Assembly (NCBI RefSeq): GCF_050948175.1
Contig: NW_027490247.1
Span: 372,001-436,000, forward strand
DNA: 64,000 nt
Reading direction: 5' to 3'
From: Xylocopa sonorina
Lineage: Eukaryota > Arthropoda > Insecta > Hymenoptera > Apidae
Shown here: in pieces, positions 1 to 13,560 of the stretch
Layout: the number at the start of each line of letters is the position of its first letter
Position numbering within the stretch: position 1 is the first letter of the stretch
The notes under the pieces: model-generated
Told to the model about the DNA's origin: nothing
Database searches by the model: none
The model's input: the letters and a program-made list of their open reading frames with translations, nothing else
Program-made: the position numbers and the translations under genes

Positions 1-3000
1 CTCTATTGCTACGATACGTAGACATCTGCAAACGCTATTTCCTAGCAAGGCAGTGTCGCATTGTCATTCTTTTGAAGTGAATACGAGGTATACATGACAC
101 TTCGATATGAATATTATATCTTATCATGAAACATACAAATTAGATGCGATATCGCGATTCAAAAAGCATTGGAACTCTATTGCTACGATACGTAGACATC
201 TGCAAACGCTATTTCCTAGCAAGAAACTATCGCATTTACATTCATTTGAAGTGTAGACTAGGAATTCATAACACTTCACAATGAATATTATATCTTATCA
301 TGAAACATAGAAATGAGATGCGATATCGCGATTTGAGAAGCATTAGAAATCTATTGCTGCGATACGTAGACATCCGCAAACGCTATTTCCCAGCAAGGAA
401 GTTTCGCATTTACATTCTTTTGAAGTGAGTACGAAGTATACATGACTCTTCGCAATGAATGTTATATCTTATCACGAAACATAGAAATGTTTTGCGATAT
501 CGCATTTTAAGAAGCATTAGAACTCTATTGCTACGATTCGTAGACATCTGCAAACGCTATTTCCTAGCAAGGAAATGCCGCCCTTACATTCATTTGAAGT
601 GTATGCGACGTATACATGACACTTCGCAATGAATAGTATATCTTATCATGAAACGTAGAAATTGGATGCGATTACGCGTTTTAAGCAGCATTGGAACTCT
701 ATGGCTACGATACATAGACACCTGCAAACGCTATTTCCTGGCAAGGAATAGTCGTATTTACATTCTCTAGAAGTGAATACGAGGTATACATGCTACTTCG
801 CAATAAAAATTATATCTTATCATGTAGCATAGAAATGAGATGCGATATCGTGTTTTAAGGAGCTTTAGAACTCTATTGCTTCGATACGTAGACGTTTGCA
901 AACGCTATTACCTAGCGAGAAAGTGTCGCATTTACATTCTTTAGATGTGAATACGAGGTATAAGTGACACTTCGCAAATAATAATAGATCTTATCATGAA
1001 ACATAGAAATGAGATGCGATATCGTGTATTAAGAAGCATTTGAGCACTATTGCGTCGATACATAGACATCTGCAAACGCTGTTTCCTAGCAAGAATGTGT
1101 CGCATTTACATTCATTTGAAGTGTATGCGAGGTATAAGTGACAATTCGCAATGAATAACAGATCTTATCATGAAACATAGAAATGAGATGCGATATCGTG
1201 TTTTAAGAAGCTCAAGAACTCTATTGCTTCGATACGTAGACACTTGCAAACGATATTACCTAGCAAGGAAGTGTCGCATTTACATTCTTTAGCTGTGTAT
1301 ACGAGGCATACATGACACTTCGTAATGAATATCATATCTTAACATGAAACATAGAAATGCGATGCGATATCCCGCTTTAAGAAGCATTAGAACTATTGGT
1401 ACGATACGTAGAACTCTGCAAACGCTATTTCCTGGCAAGGAAGTGTCGCATTAACATTCTTTTGAAGTGAATAGGAGTTACACATGACACTTCGCAATGA
1501 ATATTATACCTTATCATGAAACATAGGAATGAGTTGGGATATCTCGTCTTAAGAAGCATTAGAACACTATTGCTTCGATACGTAGATACCTGTAGGCGCT
1601 ATTTCCCAGCAAGGAAGTGTCGCATTTACATTCTTCTGATGTGAATACGAGGTATACATGACACTTCGCAATGAATATCATATCTTAACATCAAACGTAG
1701 AAATGAGATGCAATATCGCGTTTTAAGAAGCGTTAGAACTCTATTGCTACGACACATAGACCTCTGCAAACGCTATTTCCTAGAAAGGAAGTGTGGCATT
1801 TACATTCTTTTGAAGTGAAGAGGAGCTGTACATGACACTTCGCAATGAATACTATACCCTATCATGAAACATAGAAGTGAGATGCGATATCGCGTTTTAA
1901 GCAGTAATAGAACTCTATTGATACGATACGTAGATATCTGGAGACGCTATTTCCTACCAAGGAAGTGTCGCATTTACATTCTTCTGAAGTGAATACGAGG
2001 CATACATGACACTTCGCAATGAATATTATATCTTATCATGAAACATAGAAATGTGATGCGATATCGCCTTTTAAGATGTGTCAGAACACTATTTCTACGG
2101 TACGAAGACATCTGCAAACGTCATTTCCCAGCAAGGAAGTGTCGCATTTACATTCATTCGATGTGAATACGAGGTATACATGACACTTCGCAATGAATAT
2201 TATATCTTATCATGAAATATAGTAATGAGATGCGAAATCTCATTTTAAGAAGCATGAGAGCTCTATTGCTTCGATACATAGACATCTGCAAACGCTGTTT
2301 CCTAGCAAGGAAGTGTCGCATTTACATTCTTCTGAAGTGAATACGAGGCATACATGACACTTCGCAATGAATATCATATCTTATCATGAAACTTAGAAAT
2401 GAGATGCGATATCGCGTTTTAGGAAGTGTCAGAACTCTTTTTCTATCATACGAAGACATCTGCAAACGTCATTTCCTAGCAAGTAAGTGTCGTATTTTCA
2501 TACTTTTGATGTGAATACGAGGTATACATGACACTTCGGAATTGATATTATATCTTATCATGAAACATAGAAATCAGATGCGATATCGCGTTTTAAGAAG
2601 CATTAGATCACTACTGCCTCGATAGGTAGACATCTGCAAACGCTATTTCCTAGTAAGGAAGTGTCGCATTTACATTCATTTGAAGTGAATACGAGGTATA
2701 TGTGACACTTCGCAATGAATAATAGATCTTATCACGAAACATAGAAATGAGATGCCATATCGTGCTTTAAGAAGCTTAGAACACTATTGCTTCGATACGT
2801 AGACATTTGCAAACGCTATTACCTTGCAAGGAAGTGTCGCATTTACATTCCTTAGATGTGAATACGAGGAATACATGACACTTAGCAATGAATATTATAT
2901 CTTGTCATGAAACATTGAAATGAGATGCGATATCCCGTTTTAAGAAGCATAAGAAACACTATTTCCTAGCAAGGCTGTGTCGCATTTACATTCGTTTGAA

Positions 3001-4199
3001 GTGAATAAGAGGCATACATGACACTTCGCAATGAATATTATACCTTATCACGAAACATTGGAATGAGATGCGATATGGCGTTTTAAGCTGTATTAGAACT
3101 CTATTGCTACGATACGTAGACATATTCAAACGCTATTTCCTAGCATGGATGTGCCGCATTTACTTTCTTTTGAAGTGAATACGAGGTATACTTGACATTT
3201 CGCCATGAATATTATAACTTATCACGAAACATAGAAATGAGATGCGATATGGCGTTTTAAGAAGCATTAGAACTCTATTGCTACGATACGCAGACATCTG
3301 CAAACGCTAGCTCCTAGCATGGAAGTTTAGCATTTACATTCTTTTAAAGTGAAAACGAGATGTACATGACACTTCGCAATGAATATTATATCTTATCGTG
3401 AAACATAGATGTGCGATGCGATATGGCGTTTTAGGAAGCATTAGAACTCTATTGCTACGGTACGTAGACATCTGCAAACAATGTTTCCTAGGAAGGAAGT
3501 GTCGTATTTACATTCTTTTGAAGTGAATACGAGGTATACATAACACTTCGCAATGAATATTAAACCTTATCACGAAACATAGGAATGAGATGCGACATCT
3601 CGTTTTAAGAAGCATTAGAACTCTATTCCTACAATGCGTAGACATCTGCAAATGTTACTTCCTAGCAAGGAAGTGTCGCATTTACTTTCTTTTGAAGTGG
3701 ATATGAGGTTTACATAACATTCCACAATGAATATTATATCTTATTACGAAACATAGAAATGAAATACGACTTCTCATTTGATGAAGCATTAGAACTCTAT
3801 TGCTACGATACGTAGACATCTGCAAACGCTACTTCCAAGCAAGTTAGTGTCGCATTTACATTCATTTGAAGTGAATACGAGGTATTATAAGTGAAACTTC
3901 GCAATGAATAATAGATCTTATTATGCAACATAGAAGAGAGATGCGATATCGTGTTTTAAGAAGCTTTAGAACTCTATTGCTACGATACGTAGACATCTGC
4001 AAACGCTATTTCCTAGGATGGAAGTGTCGTATTTACTTTCTGTTGAAGCGAATTCGATGTATAGATGACACTTCGGAATGAATATTATAACTTATCACGA
4101 AACATAGAAATGAGATGCGATATCGCGACCTAAGAAGCACTAGAATTTTATTGCTACAATACGTAGGCATCTGCAAACGCTATTTCCTAGCAAGGAATA

Positions 4200-5941
4200 G
4201 TCGCATTTACATTCATTTGAAGTGAATACGAGGTATACATGACACTTCGCAATGAATATTATATCTTATCATGAAGCATAGAAGTGAGATGCGATATCGC
4301 GTTTTGAGAAGCATTTGGACCCTTTTGTTACGATACGCTGGCATCTGCAGACGCTATTTCCTAGCAAGGAGTAGTCGCATTTACATTCCTGTGAAGTGAA
4401 TACGAGGTATACATGACACATCGGAATGGATATTATATCTTATTATGCAACAGAGAAGTGAGATGCGATATCGTGTTTTAAGAAGCTTTAGAACTCTAGT
4501 GCTTCGATACGTAGACATTTGCAAACGCTATTACCTAGCAAGGAAGTGTCGCATTTACATTCTTTAGATGTGAATACGAGGAATACATGACACTTCGCAA
4601 TGAATATTATATCTTGTCATGAAACATAGAAATGAGATGCTATATCGCGTTTTAAGAAGTAATAGAACTCTGTTGCTACCATACGTAGACAGTTGCTAAA
4701 GCTATTTCCTAGAAAGGATATGTCGCATTTACATTCTTTTGAAGTGAGGAGGAGGTGTACATGACACTTCGCAATGAATATTATACCTTAACATGAATCA
4801 TAGAAGTGAGATGCGATATCGCGTTTTAAGCAGTTTTGGAACTCTATTGCTACGATACCTAGATATCTGGAGACGCTATTTCCTAGCAAGGAAGCGTCGC
4901 ATTTACATTCTTTGGCTGTGTATACGAGGAATACATGACACTTCGCAATGAATATTATATCTTATCACGAAACATAGAAATGAAATTGCGACATCTCGTT
5001 TTAAGAAGCATTAGAACCCTATTGCTACGATACGTAGACATCTGCAAACTATATTCCCGAAGATGGAAACGTCGCATTTACATTCTTTTGAAGTGAATAC
5101 GAGGTATACATGACACTTCACAATGAATATTATATCTTATCATGAAGCATAGAAGTGAGATGCGATATCGCGTTTTGAGAAGCATTAGGACCCTTTTGCT
5201 ACGATACGCTGGCATCTGCAGATGCTATTTCCTAGCAAGGAGTAGTCGCATTTACATTCCTGTGAAGTGAATACGAGGTATACATGACACATCGGAATGG
5301 ATATTATATCTTATTATGCAACATAGAAGTGAGATGCGATATCGTGTTTTAAGAAGCTTTAGAACTCTAGTGCTTCGATACGTAGACATTTACAAACGCT
5401 ATTACCTAGCAAGGAAGTGTCGCATTTACATTCTTTAGATGTGAATACGAGAAATACATGACACTTCGCAATGAATATTATATCTTGTCATGAAACATAG
5501 AAATGAGATGCTATATCCCGTTTTAAGAAGTAATAGAACTCTGTTGCTACCATACGTAGACATTTGCAAAAGCTATTTCCTAAAAAGGAAATGTCGCATT
5601 TACATTCTTTTGAAGCGAGGAGGAGGTGTACATGACACTTCGCAATGAATATTATACCTTAACATGAATCATAGAAGTGAGATGCGATATCGCGTTTTAA
5701 GCAGTTTTGGAACTCTATTGCTACGATACCTAGATATCTGGAGACGCTATTTCCTAGCAAGGAAACGTCGCATTTACATTCTTTGGCTGTGTATACGAGG
5801 AATACATGACACTTCGCAATGAATATTATATCTTGGCTCGAAACATAGAAATGAAATGCGACATCTCGTTTTAAGAAGCATCAGGACCCTTTTGCTACGA
5901 TAAGTAGACATCTGCAAACGATATTCCCAAGGATGGAAACG
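4200..5941 (+). repeat. 5-monomer higher-order repeat, two copies (871 bp unit)
   Basis: Diagnostic variants recur 871 bp apart, which is 5 x 174 plus 1. The ATGAAGCATAGAAGTGAG variant is at 4271 and 5142. TATTATGCAACA is at 4441 and 5312. The variant lacking the usual CTATTTCC, with ATATTCCC and GATGGAAACGTCGC, follows in both copies near 5045 and 5925. Adjacent monomers within a copy differ far more than corresponding monomers between copies, which defines a HOR. The copy limits given are approximate. Confidence 0.8.
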
Positions 5942-6299
5942 TCGCATTTACATTCTTTTGAAGTGCATACGAGATATACATGAGACTTCGCAATGAATAT
6001 TATATCTATCACGAAACATATAGATGAGATGCGATATCGCCATTTATGTAGCATTAGGACTCTATTGCTACGATACGTAGACATCTGCAAACGCTATTTC
6101 CTAGCAAACAAAAGTCGCATTTACATTCTTTTGAAGTGAATACGAGGTATACATGACACTTCGCAATGAATATTATATCTTATCATGAAACATAGAAGAG
6201 GGATGCGATATCGCGATTTAAGTAGCAGTAGAACTCTATTCCTACGATACGTAGACATCTGCAAACGCTATTTCCTAGGAAGCAATAGTCGCATTTACA

Positions 6300-9200
6300 T
6301 TCTTTTGAAGTGAATACGAGGTATACATGACACTTCGGAATGAATATTATAACTTATAACGAAACATAGAAATGAGAAGCGATATCGCGATCTAAGAAGC
6401 ATTAGAACTCCATTGCTACGATACCTAGACATCTGCAAACGCTATTTCCTAGCATGGAAGTGTCGCATTTACATTCTTTTGAAGTGAATTTGAGGTATAC
6501 ATGACACTTCGGAATGAATATTATAACTTATCACGAAGCATAGAAATGAGATACGACATCGCGATCTAAGAATCATTAGAAATCTATTGCTACGATACGT
6601 AGACATCTGAATACGCTATTTCCTAGCATGGAGGTGTCGCATTTACATTCTTTTGAAGTGAATTTGAAGTGTACAGGACACTTCGCAATGAATATTGTCT
6701 CTTATAACGAAACATAGAGATGAGATGCAATATCGCGATTTAAGTAGCATTAGAACTCTATTGCTACGATACGTAGACATCTCCAAACGCTATTTCCTAG
6801 CATGGACGTGTCGCACTTACATTCTTTTGAAGTGAATTTGAGGTATACATGACACTTCGGAATGAATATTATAACTTATCACGAAGCATAGAAATGAGAT
6901 TCGATATCGCGATCTAAGAATCATTAGAAATCTATTGCTACGATACGTAGACATCTGAATACGCTATTTCCTAGCATGGAAGTGTCGCACTTACATTCTT
7001 TTGAAGTGAATTTGTGGTGTACAGGACACTTCGCAATGAATATTACATCTTATCACGAAACATAGAGATGAGATGCGATATCGCGATTTAAGTAGCATTA
7101 GAACTCTATTGCTACGATACGTAGACATCTGCAAATGCTATTTCCTAGCAAGGAAGAGTCGCACTTACATTCGTTTGGAGTGAATGCGAGGTATACAAGA
7201 CACTTCGCCATGAATATTATATCTTATCACGAAACATTGAAATGAAATGCGACATCTCGTATCAAGAAGCATTAGGACCCTTTTGCTACGATACGTAGAC
7301 ATCTGCAAACGCTATTTCCTAGGATGGAAACGTCGCAATTACATTCTTTTGAAGTGAATACGAGGTATACATGACACTTCGGAATGAATATTATAACTTA
7401 TAACGAAACATAGAAATGAGATGCGATATCGCGATCTAAGAAGCATTAGAACTCTATTGCTACGATACGTAGACATCTGCAAACGCTATTTCCTAGCAAG
7501 CAATTGTCGCATTTACATTCTTTTGAAGTGAATACGAGGTGTACATGACACTTCGCAATGAATATTACATCTTATCACGAAACATAGAGATGAGATGCGA
7601 TATCGCGATTTAAGTAGCATTACAACTCTATTGCTACGATACGTAGACATCTGAATACGCCATTTCCTAGCAAGGAAGAGTCGCATTTACATTCGTTTGG
7701 AGTGAATGCGAGGTGTACAAGACACTTCGCCATGAATATTATATCTCATCATGAAACATAGAAGAGAGATGCGATATCGCGTTTTAAGAAGCATTAGAAC
7801 TCTATTGCCTCGACCCGTAGATATCTGCAGACGCTATTTCCTAGCATTGAAGGGTCGCATTTATATTCTTTTGAACTGAATACGAGGTATACATGACACT
7901 TCGCAATGAATATTATATCTTATCATGAAGCATAGAAGGGAGATGCGATATCGCGTTTTAAGAAGCATTAGAACTCTGTGGCCTCGATGCGGAGACATCT
8001 GCAAACGCTATTTCCTAGCATGGAAGTGTCGCACTTACGTTCTTTTGAAGTGAATACGATGTATACATGACACTTCGCAATGAGAATTATATCTTATCAC
8101 GAAACATATAAATGAGATGCGATATCGCGATTTAAGTAGCATTAGAACTCTATTGCTACGATACGTAGACATCTGCAAGCGCTATTTCCTAGCAAGCAAT
8201 AGTCGCATTTACATTCTTTTGCAGTGAATACGAGGTATACATGACACTTCGTTATGAATATTATATCTTATCATGAAGCATAGAAATGTGATGCGATATC
8301 GCGTTTTGAGAAGCAATAGAACTCTATTGCTACGATACGTAGACATCTGCAAACGCTATTTCCTAGCAAGGAAGATTCGCATTTGCATTCTCTTGAAGTG
8401 AATACGAGGTATACATGACACTTCGGAATGAATATTATAACTTATAACGAAACATTGAAATGAGATGCGATATCGCGATCTAAGAAGCATTAGAACTCCA
8501 TTGCTACGATACCTAGACATCTGCAAACGCTCTTTCCTAGCATGGAATTGTCGCATTTACATTCTTTTGAAGTGAATTTGTGGCATACATGACACTTCGG
8601 AATGAATATTATAACTTATCACGAAGCACAGAAATGAGATACGATATCGCGATCTAAGAATCATTAGAAACCTATTGCTACGATACGTAGACATCTGAAT
8701 ACGCTATTTCCTAGCATGGAAGTGTCGCATTTACATTCTTTTGAAGTGAATTTGAAGTGTACAGGACACTTCGCAATGAATATTGTATCTTATAACGAAA
8801 CATAGAGATGAGATGCGATATCGCGATTTAAGTAGCATTAGACCTCTATTGCTACGATACGTAGACATCTGCAAACGCTATTTCCTAGCATGGAAGTGTC
8901 GCATATACATTCTTTTGAAGTGAATTTGAGGTATACATGACACTTCGGAATGAATATTATAACTTATCACGAAGCATAGAAATGAGATTCGATATCGCGA
9001 TCTAAGAATCATTAGAAATCTATTGCTACGATACGTAGACATCTGAATACGCTATTTCCTAGCATGGAAGTGTCGCATTTACATTCTTTTGAAGTGAATT
9101 TGTGGTGTACAGGACACTTCGCAATGAATATTACATCTTATCACGAAACATAGAGATGAGATGCGATATCGCGATTTAAGTAGCATTACAACTCTATTGC

Positions 9201-9800
9201 TACGATACGTAGACATCTGAATACGCCATTTCCTAGCAAGGAAGAGTCGCATTTACATTCGTTTGGAGTGAATGCGAGGTATACAAGACACTTCGCCATG
9301 AATATTATATCTTATCATGAAACATAGAAGAGAGATGCGATATCGCGTTTTAAGAAGCATTAGAACTCTATTGCCTCGACCCGTAGATATCTGCAGACGC
9401 TATTTCCTAGCATTGAAGGGTCGCATTTACATTCTTTTGAACTGAATACGAGGTATACATGACACTTCGCAATGAATATTATATCTTATCATGAAGCATA
9501 GAAGGGAGATGCGATATCGCGTTTTAAGAAGCATTAGAACTCTGTGGACTCGATGCGGAGACATCTGCAAACGCTATTTCCTAGCATGGAAGTGTCGCAC
9601 TTACGTTCTTTTGAAGTGAATACGAGGTATACATGACACTTCGCAATGAGAATTATATCTTATCACGAAACATATAAATGAGATGCGATATCGCGATTTA
9701 AGTAGCATTAGAACTCTATTGCTACGATACGTAGACATCTGGAAACGCTATTTCCTAGCATGGAACTGTCGCGCTTACATTCTTTTGAAGTGCATACGAG
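6300..9800 (+). repeat. 9- and 12-monomer higher-order repeats
   Basis: The variant CATTGCTACGATACCTAGAC occurs at 6411 and 8499, 2088 bp apart (12 x 174). The variant CTCTGTGG-CTCGATGCGGAG occurs at 7974 and 9540, 1566 bp apart (9 x 174), and each is preceded one monomer earlier by the CTCGACCCGTAGATATCTGC variant. Monomers with GACATCTGAATACGC in place of the usual GACATCTGCAAACGC are typical of this block. Copies of the same variant types reappear near 14200-15300, so the block has been amplified more than once. Confidence 0.75.
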
Positions 9801-10639
9801 ATATACATGAGACTTCGCAATGAATATTATATCTATCACGAAACATAGATGAGATGCGATATCGCCATTTATGTAGCATTAGAACTCTATTGCTACGATA
9901 CGTAGACATCTGCAAACGCTATTTCCTAGCAAACAAAAGTCGCATTTACATTCTTTTGAAGTCAATACGAGGTATACATGACACTTCGCAATGAATATTA
10001 TATCTTATCGTGAAACATAGAAGAGGGATGCGATATCGCGATTTAAGTAGCAGTAGAACTCTATTCCTACGATACGTAGACATCTGCAAACGCTATTTCC
10101 TAGGAAGCAATAGTCGCATTTACATTCTTTTGAAGTGAATACGAGGTATACATGACACTTCGCAATGAATATTACATCTTATCTCGAAACATACAAATGA
10201 GATGCGACATAGCGTTTGAAGAAGCATTAGAACTCTATTGCCTCGACGCTTAGACATCTGCAGACGCTATTTCCTAGCATGGAAGTGTCGCATTTACATT
10301 CTTTTGAAGTGAATACGAGGTGTACATGACACTTCGCAATGAATATTATATCTTATCACGAAACATAGAAATCAGATGCGATATCGCGATTTAAGTAGCA
10401 TTAGAACTCTATTGCTACGATACGTAGACATCTGAATACGCTATTTCCTAGCAAGGAAGTGTCGCATTATATTCGTTTGAAGTGGATACGAGGTATACAT
10501 GACAATTCGCAATGAATATTATATCTTATCACGAAACATATAAATGAGGTGCGATATCGCGATTTAAGTAGCATTAGAACTCTATTGCTACGATACGTAG
10601 ACATCTGCAAACGCTATTTCCTAGAAAGCAATAGTCGCA

Positions 10640-13560
10640 TTTACATTCTTATGAAGTGAATAGGAGGTATACATGACACTTCGCAATGAATATTATATCT
10701 TATCACGAAATATAGAAAAGAGATGCGATATCGCGATTTAAGTAGCATTAGAAATCTATTGCTACGATACGTAGACATCTGAATACGCAATTTCCTAGCA
10801 AGGAAGTGTCGCATTTACATTCTTTTGGAGTGAATACGAGGTATACATGACACTTAGCAATTAATATTATATCTTATCATGAAACATAGAAGAGAGATGC
10901 GATATCGCGATTTAAGTAGCATTAGAAATCCATTGCTACGATTCGTAGACATCTGAATACGCAATTTCCTAGCAAGGAAGTGTCGCATTTACATTGTTTT
11001 GGAGTGAATACGAGGTATACATGACACTTCGCAATGATTATTATATCTTATCATGAAGCATAGAAATGAGATGCGATATCGCGTTTTGAGAAGCACTACA
11101 ACTCTATTGCTACGATACGTAGGCATCTGCAAACGCTATTTCCTAGCAAGGAATAGTCGCATTTACATTCTTCTGAAGTGAATAGGAGGTATACATGACA
11201 CTTCGCAATGAATATTATATCTTATCATGAAACATAGAAGAGAGATGCGATATCGCGTTTTAAGAAGCATTAGAACGCTATTGCTACGATACGTAGACAT
11301 CTGCAAACGCTATTTCCTAGCAAGCAATAGTCGCATTTACATTCTTATGAAGTGAATACGAGGTATACATGACACTTCGCAATGAATATTATATCTTATC
11401 ACGAAACATATAAATGGGATGCGATATCGCGATTTAAGTAGCATTAGGTCTCTTTTGCTACGATACGTAGACATCTGCAAACGATATTTCCAAGGATGGA
11501 AACGTCGCATTTACATTCTTTAGAAGTGAATGCGAGGTATACATGACACTTCGCAATGAATATTATATCTTGTCACGAAACATAGAAATGAAATGCGACA
11601 TCTCGTTTTATGAAGCATCAGGACCCTTTTGCTACGATAAGTAGACATCTGCAAACGATATTCCCAAGGATGGAAACGTCGCATTTACATTCTTTTGAAG
11701 TGAATACGAGGTATACATGACACTTCGCAATGAATATTATATCGTATCACGAAACATTTAAATGAGATGCGATATCGCGATTTAAGTAGCATTAGAACTC
11801 TATTGCTACGATACGTAGAAATCTGCAAACGCTATTTCCTAGAAAGCAATAGTCGCATTTACATTCTTATGAAGTGAATACGAGGTATACATGACACTTC
11901 GCAATGAATATTATATCTTATCACGAAATATAGAAAAGAGATGCGATATCGCGATTTAAGTAGCAATAGAAATCTATTGCTACGATACGTAGACATCTGA
12001 ATACGCAATTTCCTAGCAAGGAAGTGTCGCATTTACATTCTTTTGGAGTGAATACGAGGTATACATGACACTTAGCAATGAATATTATATCTTATCATGA
12101 AACATAGAAGAGAGATGCGATATCGCGATTTAAGTAGCATTAGAAATCTATTGCTACGATTCGTAGACATCTGAATACGCAATTTCCTAGCAAGGAAGTG
12201 TCGCATTTACATTGTTTTGGAGTGAATACGAGGTATACATGACACTTCGCAATGATTATTATATCTTATCATGAAGCATAGAAATGAGATGCGATATCGC
12301 GTTTTGAGAAGCACTACAACTCTATTGCTACGATACGTAGGCATCTGCAAACGCTATTTCCTAGCAAGGAATAGTCGCATTTACATTCTTCTGAAGTGAA
12401 TAGGAGGTATACATGACACTTCGCAATGAATATTATATCTTATCATGAAACATAGAAGAGAGATGCGATATCGCGTTTTAAGAAGCATTAGAACGCTATT
12501 GCTACGATACGTAGACATCTGCAAACGCTATTTCCTAGAAAGCAATAGTCGCATTTACATTCTTATGAAGTGAATACGAGGTATACATGGCACTTCGCAA
12601 TGAATATTATATGTTATCACGAAATATAGAAAAGAGATGCGATATCGCGATTTAAGTAGCATTAGAAATCTATTGCTACGATACGCAGACATCTGAATAC
12701 GCTATTTCCTAGCAAGGAAGTGTCGCATTTACATTCTTTTGGAGTGAATACGAGGTATACATGACACTTAGCAATGAATATTATATCTTATCATGAAACA
12801 TAGAAGAGAGATGCGATATCGCGATTTAAGTAGCATTAGAAATCTATTGCTACGATTCGTAGACATCTGAATACGCAATTTCCTAGCAAGGAAGTGTCGC
12901 ATTTACATTGTTTTGGAGTGAATACGAGGTATACATGACACTTCGCAATGATTATTATATCTTATCATGAAGCATAGAAATGAGATGCGATATCGCGTTT
13001 TAAGAAGCACTACAACTCTATTGCTACGATACGTAGGCATCTGCAAACGCTATTTCCTAGCAAGGAATTGTCGCATTTACATTCTTCTGAAGTGAATAGG
13101 AGGTATACATGACACTTCGCAATGAATATTATATCTTATCATGAAACATAGAAGAGAGATGCGGTATCGCGTTTTAAGAAGCATTAGAACGCTATTGCTA
13201 CGATACGTAGACATCTGCAAACGCTATTTCCTAGCAAGCAATAGTCGCATTTACATTCTTATGAAGTGAATACGAGGTATACATGACACTTCGCAATGAA
13301 TATTATATCTTATCACGAAATATAGGAAAGAGATGCGATATCGCGTTTCAAGTAGCATTAGCAATCTATTGCTACGATACGTAGACATCTGAATACGCAA
13401 TTTCCTAGCAAGGAAGTGTCGCATTTACATTCTTTTGGAGTGAATACGAGGTATACATGACACTTCGCAATGAATATTATATCTTATCACGAAACATATA
13501 AATGGGATGCGATATCGCGATTTAAGTAGCGTTAGAACTCTATTCCTACGATACGTAGAC
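10640..13560 (+). repeat. 4-monomer higher-order repeat (696 bp unit)
   Basis: The CACGAAATATAG variant (normally CATGAAACATAG) marks the unit. Its position repeats at 10706, 11924, 12620 and 13316. The spacings are 1218, 696 and 696 bp, exactly 7, 4 and 4 monomers. The other members of the unit, including GACATCTGAATACGCAATTT, TTGTTTTGGAGTG and GAAGCACTACAAC, follow in the same order in each copy. Very high similarity between copies suggests this is one of the youngest amplifications in the window. Confidence 0.82.
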
